A program made the translations under genes and the position numbers. Below the pieces are notes generated by a model, which had not been told where the DNA came from, ran no database searches, and saw nothing but the letters and a program-made list of their open reading frames with translations. From Microbacterium sp. AZCO (GTDB lineage: Bacteria; Actinomycetota; Actinomycetes; Actinomycetales; Microbacteriaceae), in assembly GCF_039614715.1 (NCBI RefSeq), contig NZ_CP154857.1, positions 1,798,001 to 1,862,000 of the forward strand: a DNA stretch of 64,000 bases. Direction: 5' to 3'. This document shows, in pieces, positions 36,279-45,216 of the stretch (within the stretch, counting starts at the first letter, position 1; the number at the start of each line of letters is the position of its first letter).

Positions 36279-37930
36279 GCGGGCCGCAGGTCATCGTCGT
36301 CGGGAGCGGCATCGCCGGTCTCATCACGGCGCTCCACGCGGTGGAGCACGGATGCCGCGTCACGCTCGTGACGAAGGACGTGCTCGAGCACGCCAACACG
36401 CGGTACGCGCAGGGCGGCATCGCCGGCGTCATGTTCGACGACGACCGGGTCGAGGACCACATCCGCGACACCCTGACGGCGGGTGCGGGGCTCGGCGATC
36501 CCGCCGCCGTGCGCGTGCTGGCGGAGGAGGGCCCGGCGCGTATCCGCGAGCTCGTGGCGCTCGGCGTCGCCTTCGACCGCGACGCCTCCGGCCACTTCCT
36601 CAAGGGTCTCGAAGCGGCCCACTCCTATCCCCGCATCCTGCACTCGGGTGGGGATGCCACCGGCACGGCGATCGAGAAGGCGCTTGTCGCCCGACTCCGC
36701 GCGAGTGAGGTCGCCGTCGTCGAGCATGCCTTCCTCGTCGATCTCGTCGTGCGCGACGGACGTGCGGCCGGGGTCGAGCTGCTCGTCGGCGATGCGCCGG
36801 GACGCATCGGGCAACGCGAGACGCTGACCGGCGACGCCGTCGTGCTCGCCACGGGCGGCGCGGGCGAGCTCTACGCCTACACGACCAACCCTCCCGTCGC
36901 GACGGGCGACGGCATCGCCGCCGCGCTGCGCGCCGGCGTCGCGGTCAGCGACCTGGAGTTCTTCCAGTTCCACCCGACGATCATCGGCGTGGGCGACGCG
37001 TTTCTCGTGTCGGAGGCGGTGCGCGGAGAGGGCGCGACCCTCATCGACGAGGACGGTCGGCGCTTCGCGTTCGACGCGCACCCGGACGGCGAGCTCGCTC
37101 CCCGCGACGTCGTGGCGCGGGCGATCGCGCACCAGATGGAGCTGCAGGACGGCCGCCCGGTCTTCCTCGATGCGACGCACCTGCGCGCGACCTACGAGGA
37201 GCGCGCCGCCTTCCTCGCGAAGCGGTTCCCGACGATCGATGCGGCCGTCCGCGAGCGCGGCCTCGACTGGGCGCGCGAGCCGATCCCCGTCACTCCGGCG
37301 GCGCACTACCTGATGGGCGGCGTCGCGACCGACCTGTTCGGCCGCACGTCGCTCCCCGGCCTCTACGCCGTCGGCGAGGTCGCGCGCACCGGTGTGCACG
37401 GCGCCAACCGGCTCGCGTCGAACTCGCTGCTGGAGGGCGCCGTCTTCGGCGCTCGGGCGGGCGACGCCATCACCGGCGACCTCGCGTCCGGTGACTGGCC
37501 CCTTGTCACCGCGGCCCCGCGTCACACCGCCGACCCCTCATCCCCCGAACGCACGCCGAGCGCGGACGTGGACAGCGCGGTCGAGCCCTTCTCGCGCGCG
37601 GCTCTGCAGCACGTGATGTGGGAGGACGCGGGACTCGTGCGCGACGAGGCGGGCCTGCGGCGCGCGGCATCGCTCATCTCGGCGTGGCGCTCAGCCGCAC
37701 GCACGCCCCGGACCGAGGCGGAGTTCGAGGACGAGAACCTGCTCCTCGTCGCCGAGCGTCTCGTGGCAGCGGCCCTCGGGCGTCGCGAATCGGTCGGCGC
37801 CCACTTCCGGCGCGATGATCCGGCGGCAGCAACTCCTCACATTTCGACGTCGGAGCCGGCGACACGCCGCATCGAGGCCTCCGTCGCGCCGACCTCGAGG
37901 AGTTACGACACGGTTCGAGAGGTCGCCTGA
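36275..37930 (+). CDS. nadB: L-aspartate oxidase
   Basis: 551 residues. FAD-binding GSGIAGL (about 10-16), HANTRYAQGGIAG, EFFQFHPT (about 230), HYLMGGV and the NRLASNSLLEG motif near residue 390 are all diagnostic. It oxidises aspartate to iminoaspartate, which NadA uses directly. The final stretch (about 505-545) is low-complexity and diverges from the family. ATG start overlaps nadA stop; nadC start overlaps its own stop (TGATG). Confidence 0.96.
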   Translation: MSGPQVIVVGSGIAGLITALHAVEHGCRVTLVTKDVLEHANTRYAQGGIAGVMFDDDRVEDHIRDTLTAGAGLGDPAAVRVLAEEGPARIRELVALGVAFDRDASGHFLKGLEAAHSYPRILHSGGDATGTAIEKALVARLRASEVAVVEHAFLVDLVVRDGRAAGVELLVGDAPGRIGQRETLTGDAVVLATGGAGELYAYTTNPPVATGDGIAAALRAGVAVSDLEFFQFHPTIIGVGDAFLVSEAVRGEGATLIDEDGRRFAFDAHPDGELAPRDVVARAIAHQMELQDGRPVFLDATHLRATYEERAAFLAKRFPTIDAAVRERGLDWAREPIPVTPAAHYLMGGVATDLFGRTSLPGLYAVGEVARTGVHGANRLASNSLLEGAVFGARAGDAITGDLASGDWPLVTAAPRHTADPSSPERTPSADVDSAVEPFSRAALQHVMWEDAGLVRDEAGLRRAASLISAWRSAARTPRTEAEFEDENLLLVAERLVAAALGRRESVGAHFRRDDPAAATPHISTSEPATRRIEASVAPTSRSYDTVREVA

Positions 37931-38793
37931 TGCTCACCCGCGCCACGATCGACCGCGTCGTCGCTGCCGCGCTCGAGGAGGACGCCCCGTGGGGCGACCT
38001 GACGAGCGAGTACCTCATCCCGGAGAACGCCGTCGCCCGCGCCGACCTCGTCGCCCGTGAAGCCGGGGTCTTCAGCGGCGGCGCGGTGTTCGAGGCGGCG
38101 TTCCGCCTCACCGATCCGACCGTCGAGGTGCACCTCGTCGCCGAGGACGGCGAATGGTTCGAGCCGGGCGCGGTCCTCGCGGTCGTGTCCGGCCCTGCGC
38201 GGTCGGTGCTCACGGCGGAGCGGATCGGCCTCAACTTCGTGCAGCGCATGTCGGGCATCGCCACCCTCACGGGCAGATACGTGGCCGAGGTCGCCCACAC
38301 GACCGCGCGGATCGCGGACACCCGCAAGACGACCCCCGGGCTGCGGGCGTTCGAGCGGCAGGCGGTCGTCAACGGCGGCGGTCACAACCACCGCTACTCG
38401 CTGTCCGACGCCGTCATGGCGAAGGACAATCATCTGGCCGTCCTCGCGCAGAAGCACGCGAACGTCACGGAGGCACTGAAGGCCGCCATCTCGCGACTGC
38501 CCCACACGACGCACGTCGAGGTCGAGGTCGACCGGCTCGACCAGATCGAGGCCGTGCTCGCGGCAGGCATCGGCACGATCATGCTCGACAACTTCTCGCT
38601 CGACGACCTGCGCCGGGGCGTCGAGGTCGTCGCAGGGCGCGCGACCGTCGAGGCATCGGGTGGCGTGAATCTGGACACGGTGCGCGCGATCGCCGAGACG
38701 GGTGTCGACGTCATCTCGGTCGGCGCCCTGACCCACTCGGCGCGGGCTCTCGACCTCGGCCTCGACGTCCGCATCGAGGTCACGGAGGCCTGA
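37930..38793 (+). CDS. nadC: Nicotinate-nucleotide pyrophosphorylase (quinolinate PRTase)
   Basis: 287 residues. RIADTRKTTPGLRAFERQAV (about 131-150), NGGGHNHRYSLSDAVMAKDNH and the barrel end VEASGGVNLDTVRAIAETGVD are hallmarks. It converts quinolinate plus PRPP to nicotinate mononucleotide. Coupled to nadB. Confidence 0.97.
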   Translation: MLTRATIDRVVAAALEEDAPWGDLTSEYLIPENAVARADLVAREAGVFSGGAVFEAAFRLTDPTVEVHLVAEDGEWFEPGAVLAVVSGPARSVLTAERIGLNFVQRMSGIATLTGRYVAEVAHTTARIADTRKTTPGLRAFERQAVVNGGGHNHRYSLSDAVMAKDNHLAVLAQKHANVTEALKAAISRLPHTTHVEVEVDRLDQIEAVLAAGIGTIMLDNFSLDDLRRGVEVVAGRATVEASGGVNLDTVRAIAETGVDVISVGALTHSARALDLGLDVRIEVTEA

Positions 38794-38794
38794 C

Positions 38795-39946
38795 GTGTCG
38801 ATGCTCTACTTCGACAACGCGGCGACCACGCCGGTGCGGCCCGAAGTGCTCGATGCGATGATGCCGTACCTCACGCGCTGGTTCGGCAACGCGTCGAGCC
38901 ACCACACGGTCGGCGAGGCGGCGGCAGAGGCACTCGCGGACGCGCGCCGGCGGGTGGCGAAGGTGCTCGGCCTGCGCGCGGGCGACATCGTCTTCACCTC
39001 CGGCGGCACCGAAGCCGACAACCTCGCGGTCAAGGGCATCGCGATCGCCGCGCAGCAGCATCGCGACGCCGGCCACTTCGTGACGACCCCGATCGAGCAC
39101 GAGGCGATCCTCGAGTCGGGCGACTACCTCCACCGCGTCCACGGCTTCGACGTCACGCAGGTCCCCGTGGACGGCACAGGGCGCGTGTCACCGGATGCCG
39201 TGGCCGACGCCCTCCGTGACGACACGGCGCTCGTCAGCGTCGGCTACGCGAACAACGAGGTCGGCACGGTCCAGGATGTCGCGGCCATCGCCGCCGTGAC
39301 GCGCAGCCGCGGCATCCCGCTCCATGTCGATGCCGTGCAGGCCGCCGGCTGGCTGCCGCTGTCCGCTGAGGAGCTCGGCTTCGACGCCATCTCGATCGCG
39401 GGGCACAAGCTCGGTGCGCCGAAGGGGACGGGCGCGCTCGGCGTCCGCGGTCGGATCCCGCTGGAGCCGCTGCTGCACGGCGGCGGCCAGGAGCGCGGCC
39501 GTCGCAGCGGCACGGAGGACGTCGCCGGCGCCGTCGCCCTCGCGACCGCGCTCGACCTCGCCGAGGCCGAACGGGCCGAGTCGGCGGCTCGCGTGTCGGC
39601 GATCCGCGATGCGTTCGTGGGCAGGGTGCTGTCCACGGTGCCGAGCGCCCGACTGACTGGCGACCCGGTGCATCGGCTGCCCGGCACGGCGAGCTTCACC
39701 TTCACCGGGACGAGCGGCGAGGCGGTGCTCCTCGAGCTCGAGCGGCGCGGTGTCGTCTCGTCGAGCGGGTCGGCGTGCGCGGCGGGAAGCGACGAGCCGT
39801 CGCATGTGCTCGTGGCGATGGGCATTCCGCCCGAGGTGGCGCAGACGGCCGTGCGGTTCACGTTCCCGCACGAGCTGAGCGCGCCCCTGGACGCTGTCGC
39901 CGACGCGGTCGCGGCATCCGTCGCGGCGGTACGATCGGGCGGGTGA
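38795..39946 (+). CDS. Cysteine desulfurase linked to NAD synthesis (NadS-like)
   Basis: 383 residues. PLP lysine in SIAGHKLGAPKG (about 205), active cysteine in SSSGSACAAGSDEPSHV (about 325), and DNAATTPV at the N-terminus: the NifS/IscS class. Only 1 nt separates it from nadC, and its likely job is supplying sulfur for the NadA cluster, as proposed for NifS-like proteins in nad operons. The GTG at 38795 or an ATG two codons later could start it. Confidence 0.9.
   Translation: MSMLYFDNAATTPVRPEVLDAMMPYLTRWFGNASSHHTVGEAAAEALADARRRVAKVLGLRAGDIVFTSGGTEADNLAVKGIAIAAQQHRDAGHFVTTPIEHEAILESGDYLHRVHGFDVTQVPVDGTGRVSPDAVADALRDDTALVSVGYANNEVGTVQDVAAIAAVTRSRGIPLHVDAVQAAGWLPLSAEELGFDAISIAGHKLGAPKGTGALGVRGRIPLEPLLHGGGQERGRRSGTEDVAGAVALATALDLAEAERAESAARVSAIRDAFVGRVLSTVPSARLTGDPVHRLPGTASFTFTGTSGEAVLLELERRGVVSSSGSACAAGSDEPSHVLVAMGIPPEVAQTAVRFTFPHELSAPLDAVADAVAASVAAVRSGG
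39930..39935 (+). promoter_or_regulatory. -10 box of the glycosyltransferase gene
   Basis: TACGAT inside the end of the desulfurase gene, 7 nt before the GTG at 39943. Confidence 0.4.
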
Positions 39947-40914
39947 GCCTGCCGAGCGCCCCCGCCGCCGTCACGATCATCGTTCCCGGATTCGAGGTCG
40001 AGGAGTACGCCGGCGAAGCGCTCGATTCGCTGCGGGCGCAGACGCGCGAGGACTGGGTCGCGATCCTCGTCGACGACGCCTCGACCGACGGGACGAGCCG
40101 GATCTTCGCGGATGCAGCGGCCTCCGATCCTCGCTTCCGTCTCGTTCGCCACGTGCGGCAGCAGGGTCTCGGCGCTGCCCGCAACACCGGGCTCGACCTC
40201 GTTGAAACACCGCTCGTCGGCTTCCTCGACGCCGACGACATGCTCACCCCGACGGCGCTCGAGCGCCTCGTCGGCACGCTCGACGAGACCGGCAGCGACT
40301 TCGCACTGGGTGCGTACGTGCGGCTCCGCCCCGACGGCGACGGCGGGTACACGACGGGGATCGTGCAGCCCTGGGTCGCCGCGGCGACCGACCCCGAGCG
40401 GCGCGCCACGACGATCGACCAGCATCCCGCGGCATCCGCGAACATCGTCGCGTGGTCGAAGGTGAGCCGCATCGACTTCTGGCGCCGCACCGGCCTGCGC
40501 TTCCCCGTCGGCCGCCTCTACGAGGACCAGGTCGTCGCGCAGCGGATGTACGCCACCGCTCGCGCGTTCGACGTCGTTCCCGACGTCGTCGCGCACTGGC
40601 GCGAGCGTGCTGACGGCTCGTCCATCACGCAGCGCAAGGACGCTGTCGCCGTGCTTCAGGACTACCTCGACGGCATGGCGGGCGGCATCGCCGAGCTCGA
40701 CCGGGCGGGCCATGCCGCCGCCGTGCAGCAGCGCGTGCACCTCATCCTCGCCATGGACCTTCCCCCACTGGTGCGGATCGCCGAGGAGCACCCCGACGAC
40801 GCGTACCGCCGCGCGCTCGGCGTCTTCACGCGCGACATCTGGGCTCGGGGCGGCGCGTCCGCCGCTCTCGACGAGGAGTCCTCCGCGCTCGCGGCCGCCG
40901 CTCGGCTCTGGTAG
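39943..40914 (+). CDS. Glycosyltransferase family 2
   Basis: 323 residues. GT-A fold with VTIIVPGFEVEEYAGEALDS, DDASTDGTS (about 41-49), GLGAARNTGLD and the DxD-like FLDADD (about 90-95). A C-terminal domain of about 110 residues is variable. No membrane helix, so cytosolic or peripheral. GTG start overlaps the previous stop (GTGA). It probably adds a sugar to a cell-surface polymer, but donor and acceptor cannot be read from sequence. Confidence 0.85.
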   Translation: MSLPSAPAAVTIIVPGFEVEEYAGEALDSLRAQTREDWVAILVDDASTDGTSRIFADAAASDPRFRLVRHVRQQGLGAARNTGLDLVETPLVGFLDADDMLTPTALERLVGTLDETGSDFALGAYVRLRPDGDGGYTTGIVQPWVAAATDPERRATTIDQHPAASANIVAWSKVSRIDFWRRTGLRFPVGRLYEDQVVAQRMYATARAFDVVPDVVAHWRERADGSSITQRKDAVAVLQDYLDGMAGGIAELDRAGHAAAVQQRVHLILAMDLPPLVRIAEEHPDDAYRRALGVFTRDIWARGGASAALDEESSALAAAARLW

Positions 40915-40937
40915 CTCCCCTCCCGGCCCACCCCGGC

Positions 40938-40984
40938 GAGTTGCCAGAAGATCGCGCCGTTCGGGGTCGAGTTGCCACATCTTC
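40938..40984. repeat. Left flank: two half-palindrome repeat units, 31-bp period
   Basis: GAGTTGCCAGAAGATC (40938-40953) and GAGTTGCCACATCTTC (40969-40984) start exactly 31 bp apart. They match the left half of the units found on the other side of the DUF559 gene, in the same orientation. Confidence 0.75.
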
Positions 40985-41094
40985 GGGCAGATGGACGGCT
41001 CGTCGTCGCCTCCCCAGCCCGATCGCGGACCGGATTGCACACGGATTCGGCAACGGCCGCGTCGGCGAAGGCCGCGGCCTTGCACGATGACGGG

Positions 41095-41988
41095 ATGCCG
41101 CACTCTCCCAAGCCCCTGCCCGCCGCCGTGCGCGGACGGGTGTTCCACGTCACGGCAGTGCCGGAGGTCTCATCATTGCGTCTGGCCCAGTCGGATCTCT
41201 GGAGTCCCACCCGGGGTGTGCGATTGCCGACATCGGCGCGAGACCTTCGCAGCCGGTGCCTCGCACACGCGCTGACGCTTCCGCCGTCGGCGGCTTTCAG
41301 CCACACGACGGCCGCCGGCGTTCGCGCGTGGCCGCTCCCGACCCGATACATACCTGAACAGGTGTTGCATGCGACCGTACCCGTCGGGGTCCGCGCACCG
41401 CGGAGGAAGTCGCTGATCGGTCACCAACGCCCGCTCGACGATGACGATGTGGAGATCTCGAACGGACTCCGCTTGACGGGTGTCACGCGAACCTTCCTTG
41501 ATCTCGCGGAGCTTCTGGATGTTCCGGCCCTCGTGGCCGTGGGCGATCATATTCTGAGGCGCGATCGCCCCTCGACCACCCTTGCTGCACTCGCTCACGA
41601 GGTCGAACGCGCCGGAGAACGACGTGGTGTGCGCACGGCGCGGCAGGCCCTCGAGCTGCTGGATGGCGGCGCGGAGTCGCCCAAGGAATCGGAGCTTCGT
41701 GTGCTCCTCATCCGCGCCGGATTCGGGCCGTTCGCCACGAACATCGAACTTCGCGATGCCCACGGCGTCTTCGTCGCCCGTGTCGATCTGGCTCTCCCCG
41801 ACCTGCGGATCGCGATCGAGTACGAAGGCGACCACCATCGGGATCGCGAGCAGTGGCGTCAGGACATCGCGCGCCGTCGCCGCATCGAAGCTCTCGGGTG
41901 GATCTACCTTCCCGTGACCCAGGCCGATCTGGACGATCCTGGCAAGGTGCTTCGCGACCTCGCAGCCGCAATCGTCCGGCGCGCCTGA
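41095..41988 (+). CDS. DUF559 / AbiEi-type protein with Vsr-like endonuclease fold
   Basis: 297 residues. The C-terminal third contains RVDLALPDLRIAIEYEGDHH followed by QWRQDIARRRRIEALGWIYL, the acidic E-x-D/H-x-x pattern of the DUF559 (Vsr-like, PD-(D/E)XK-related) family. The N-terminal part (about 1-150) resembles the AbiEi-type antitoxin/transcriptional region that often precedes DUF559 in actinobacteria. No toxin partner (AbiEii) lies next to it. The gene stands alone between two sets of the same 31-bp repeat. Start ATG 41095; a longer reading from 40972 would run through the left repeat. Confidence 0.75.
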   Translation: MPHSPKPLPAAVRGRVFHVTAVPEVSSLRLAQSDLWSPTRGVRLPTSARDLRSRCLAHALTLPPSAAFSHTTAAGVRAWPLPTRYIPEQVLHATVPVGVRAPRRKSLIGHQRPLDDDDVEISNGLRLTGVTRTFLDLAELLDVPALVAVGDHILRRDRPSTTLAALAHEVERAGERRGVRTARQALELLDGGAESPKESELRVLLIRAGFGPFATNIELRDAHGVFVARVDLALPDLRIAIEYEGDHHRDREQWRQDIARRRRIEALGWIYLPVTQADLDDPGKVLRDLAAAIVRRA

Positions 41989-42031
41989 CGTGCGGCCAGA
42001 CGCACCTGGCGATGGGGCCGATGTCGCGGCG

Positions 42032-42124
42032 GAGTTGCCAGAAGATCTGGCAACTCGGCAAAGGTTTGCCAGAAGATCTGGCAACTCGGCACAGGTTTGC
42101 GAGAACTTCTGGCAACGGGGCACA
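42032..42124. repeat. Right flank: three palindromic repeat units, 31-bp period
   Basis: TTGCCAGA-AGA-TCTGGCAA at 42035-42053 and 42066-42084 are perfect 8-bp inverted repeats; TTGCGAGA-ACT-TCTGGCAA at 42097-42115 is degenerate. Unit starts are exactly 31 bp apart, with CTCGGCA-type linkers. A further half unit GGCAACTCGG stands at 42151. Confidence 0.85.
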
Positions 42125-42186
42125 GATGGATGCAGCGCGGCGCCCGGCCCGGCAACTCGGCGTCGGGGCACCGGGCCGGGCCGCCG

Positions 42187-44196
42187 TCAGCCCTCGTCGG
42201 GGACGCGGACCGGTCCGGTCGGGGTGAGGATGACCGCAGGCTGGTCGGGGGCGCGGTCGCCTCGACGGCGGGCGTGGTCGATCGGGCGCTGCCCACGCAG
42301 TTCGGCGGCCTCGGTCTCGAGGATGCGCGAGGCGGCCAGCTGCTGAGCCGCGAGCTCGGCGTAGAGGCCGTCGTGCGAGATGAGCTCGGCGTGGGTGCCG
42401 GACTCGACGATGCGTCCGCCGTCGACGACGTGGATGACGTCGGCGCCGATCACGGTCGAGAGCCGGTGGGCGATCGACAGCGTCGTGCGGCCGCGCGCCG
42501 CGGCATCCAGCGCCTCCTGCACGACCCGCTCCGAGACCGTGTCGAGTGCCGAGGTCGCTTCGTCGAGAAGCAGGACGGGCGGGTCCTTCAGCAGCACGCG
42601 CGCAATGGCGATGCGCTGCTTCTCCCCGCCGGAGAGGCGGTAGCCGCGCTCCCCCACCACGGTGTCGTAGCCCTTCTCGAACCCCTCGATGATGTGGTGG
42701 ATGTTGGCGGCGCGGCACGCGGCCTCGAGCTCGGCATCCGTCGCGTCGGGCTTGGCGTACCGCAGGTTCTCTCGGATCGTCGCGTGGAAGAGGTAGGTCT
42801 CCTGCGAGACGATCCCGACGTTGTCGATGATCGACTCCTGCGTCAGATGCCGCACGTCGGCGCCCGCGAACAGGACCGACCCGCCGGACGCTTCGTACAT
42901 GCGCGGAGTCAGGTAGAGCACTGTCGTCTTGCCCGCGCCGGACGGTCCGACGAACGCGACGTGCTGGCCGGGGTCGGCGACGAACGAGACGCCGCCGAGC
43001 GTCGGGCGCGCGTCGGGCGCGGCATCCGGATACCGGAACACGACGTCGCGGAACTCGATGCGGCCGATCGGACCGGGCGCGGACGCCACCGGGATCGCGC
43101 CCGGCTCGTCGCTGATCGCGGGCTTCAGATCGAGGTATTCGAAGATGCGCGCGAAGAGCGCCGACGACGTCTGCACGTCGAGTGCGACGCGCATGAGGCC
43201 CATGAGCGGCATGAGGAGGCGCGCTTGCACCGTCGTGAACGCGACGATGGTTCCCGCCGTGATGGTCGCGTCGGCGCTGCCCGTGATGAGATAGCCGGCG
43301 ACGAGATAGATGATCGCCGGCACCGACGACATGATCACCTGGACCACGGCGAAGAAGCCCTGGCCGCTCATCGCGCGGCGCACCTGCAGGCGCACCTGAT
43401 TGCGATTCTCGACCTGATAGCGGGCCGACTCCGTGCGCTGGCGGTTGAACGACTTCGACAGCAGGATGCCCGAGACGCTCAGCGTCTCCTGCGTGATCGC
43501 CGACAGCTCGGACAGCGACTCCTGCGTCTCGCCCGCGATCCGCGCGCGGACCTGGCCCACGCGGCGCTGCACGAGGATGAGGAAGGGCATGAGGATCACG
43601 GCGATGAGGGTCAGGCGCCAGTCGATCAGGATCATCGCGATGAGCGACGCGACGACGGTGACGAGGTTGCCCAGGATGCTCGTGACGGTGTTGGTGAGGA
43701 CGGCCGAGACGCCGCCGACGTCGTTCTGGAGCCGGGACTGGATGACGCCGGTCTTGGTCCGGGTGAAGAAGGCGAGCTCCATCGCCTGCAGGTGGTCGAA
43801 GAGCTTGACCCGCAGGTCGCCCGTGACGCTGTTGCCGATCGTCGCCGTGTAGTAGGTCTGCACGACCCCGAGCGCCGCCGACAGGAGGAACAGCCCGATC
43901 ATGGCTGCGACGAGCTTCACCAGGAGCGGCAGATCGACGGGGCCGCCGTCGGTCGGGAAGAGCGCGTCGTCGAAGATGCGCTCGACGAGGAGCGGCGGCA
44001 CGACCGCGATCGCGGCGCCCGCGACGACGAGGAAGCCTGTGAAGACGAGCCTGCCGAGGTAGGGCCGGAAGAGCGCCGTGACGCGCTTGCCGAGGTCGGG
44101 GATCTTCGGCGCGGCGGCGTTGAGCTTGCGCTGCGCCTCGATGTCGACGCCGCGGAAGGCAGGCCCTCCGCCCCCTCCGCCGCGTCCCATGCTCAT
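42187..44196 (-). CDS. ABC exporter (ABCB type, fused membrane and ATPase domains)
   Basis: 669 residues. Six membrane helices (about 45-350) then an ATPase: Walker A GPSGAGKTTVLYL (about 430), signature YRLSGGEKQRIAIARVLL, Walker B VLLLDEATSALD, H-loop SIAHRLSTV. A glycine-rich N-terminus (MSMGRGGGGGG) and a disordered tail frame it. As a half-transporter it should work as a homodimer exporting lipids, drugs or peptides; the substrate is unknown. It sits divergent from a small acidic protein with a shared 47-bp promoter gap. Confidence 0.92.
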   Translation of the reverse strand: MSMGRGGGGGGPAFRGVDIEAQRKLNAAAPKIPDLGKRVTALFRPYLGRLVFTGFLVVAGAAIAVVPPLLVERIFDDALFPTDGGPVDLPLLVKLVAAMIGLFLLSAALGVVQTYYTATIGNSVTGDLRVKLFDHLQAMELAFFTRTKTGVIQSRLQNDVGGVSAVLTNTVTSILGNLVTVVASLIAMILIDWRLTLIAVILMPFLILVQRRVGQVRARIAGETQESLSELSAITQETLSVSGILLSKSFNRQRTESARYQVENRNQVRLQVRRAMSGQGFFAVVQVIMSSVPAIIYLVAGYLITGSADATITAGTIVAFTTVQARLLMPLMGLMRVALDVQTSSALFARIFEYLDLKPAISDEPGAIPVASAPGPIGRIEFRDVVFRYPDAAPDARPTLGGVSFVADPGQHVAFVGPSGAGKTTVLYLTPRMYEASGGSVLFAGADVRHLTQESIIDNVGIVSQETYLFHATIRENLRYAKPDATDAELEAACRAANIHHIIEGFEKGYDTVVGERGYRLSGGEKQRIAIARVLLKDPPVLLLDEATSALDTVSERVVQEALDAAARGRTTLSIAHRLSTVIGADVIHVVDGGRIVESGTHAELISHDGLYAELAAQQLAASRILETEAAELRGQRPIDHARRRGDRAPDQPAVILTPTGPVRVPDEG

Positions 44197-44202
44197 GAAA
44201 CG

Positions 44203-44237
44203 AGCCTAATGACCGCCGCGGACACCGGGGCTAGGCT
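44203..44237. promoter_or_regulatory. Divergent leaderless promoter pair
   Basis: TAGGCT occurs on both strands (minus 44208-44203, plus 44232-44237), each exactly 6 nt from the start codon of its gene (44196 and 44244). Confidence 0.6.
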
Positions 44238-44243
44238 GGCGCC

Positions 44244-44450
44244 ATGACCTCCCTGCCCGAGCAGCCCGAAGGCCCCGATCTCGACGAGCTCCGCAAGGAC
44301 ATCGACGAGCTCAAGGACGCACCGACCGAGCAGCTCATCGAGCCCGAGCCCGCGAAGCTGCTCGAAGAGGAGCCCACCCCTCAGCGCACCGACGCACCCG
44401 GCACCGAGAAGTGGGACGAGCCGGGCGACGAGGAGCGCACCGAGGTCTGA
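44244..44450 (+). CDS. Small acidic hypothetical protein
   Basis: 68 residues, 24 of them Asp or Glu, with a helical stretch (LDELRKDIDELKDAP) and a C-terminal disordered part rich in Glu, Pro and Thr. No signal peptide or domain recognised. The well-formed leaderless promoter and favourable codon use support it as real. Converges on the DUF1345 gene with a 9-bp gap. Confidence 0.65.
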   Translation: MTSLPEQPEGPDLDELRKDIDELKDAPTEQLIEPEPAKLLEEEPTPQRTDAPGTEKWDEPGDEERTEV

Positions 44451-44459
44451 TCCGCCCGC

Positions 44460-45101
44460 TCAGCCGAGTCCCGCGACGAGGTTGATCACGGTCGCGAGGA
44501 TGATCGCGCCGAAGGCGTACGAGATGAGCATCTGCGCGAGCACGATGCGTCGCAGCTCGTTGGTCCGCAGGTTCGTGTCGGCGATCTGATACGCCATGCC
44601 GAGGCCGAACGAGATGTACGCGAAGTCGGTGTACATCGGGTCCTCGTCCTGGTTGAAGTCGATTCCCCCGACGGGGTCGCGATAGTAGATCGCGGCGATC
44701 CTGAGCAGGTAGTCGGTCTGGATGAGGGTCCAGGATGCCGCGACCGCGACGAGCGCGATGCCCGCGAGCACCCACGCCTCGACGGGCGGAGCGTGCTGGA
44801 CCTGGATGAGGACCGCCGCGACGGCGACGAGGCTCGCCACGCTCGCGAAGACGGCGATGATCCGTGCGGTGCGGCGACCCGGATCCTCCGCACGCGCGTG
44901 CGCGCGCGTCTGCGCGGCATCCATTCGCCACACGACGATGAGGATCCACCCCGACGCGATCGCGGCCGCCGTGCCCCACCCGCCCAGGATCCCGGCCCAC
45001 GGATCGAGCACGTTCCACAGCCAGACGCCGACCGCGAGCCCCGCCGCGAGCGCGATCGTCGACCGCAGGATGACGTTCGAATGGATCGGGGCGCGGGCCA
45101 T
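44460..45101 (-). CDS. DUF1345 membrane protein
   Basis: 213 residues with five helices. The family signature MYTDFAYISFGLGMAYQIAD (about 150-170) and the following TNLRTNELRRIVLAQ are clear. Distribution and neighbourhood give no function. CAGCAT ends 6 nt before ATG 45101, a weaker version of the leaderless pattern used nearby. Confidence 0.85.
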   Translation of the reverse strand: MARAPIHSNVILRSTIALAAGLAVGVWLWNVLDPWAGILGGWGTAAAIASGWILIVVWRMDAAQTRAHARAEDPGRRTARIIAVFASVASLVAVAAVLIQVQHAPPVEAWVLAGIALVAVAASWTLIQTDYLLRIAAIYYRDPVGGIDFNQDEDPMYTDFAYISFGLGMAYQIADTNLRTNELRRIVLAQMLISYAFGAIILATVINLVAGLG

Positions 45102-45216
45102 ATCCGAATGCTGTCACCCCGCGATGGGAATGCGATGTCTGACGGGGCCGTTATCGTTCTTCGTGCGCCACTTCGGTGTTCGCCTTCCCCCCGCCCAAAG
45201 CTCTGAGGAGACGACC

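Noticed and set aside
41095..41988. A complete type IV toxin-antitoxin pair at the AbiEi-like gene
   Set aside because: No nucleotidyltransferase-type toxin (AbiEii) is adjacent; the next genes are an ABC exporter and a glycosyltransferase.
42032..42124. The 31-bp repeats as a CRISPR array
   Set aside because: Units are contiguous with no variable spacers, differ among themselves, and no cas gene is near.
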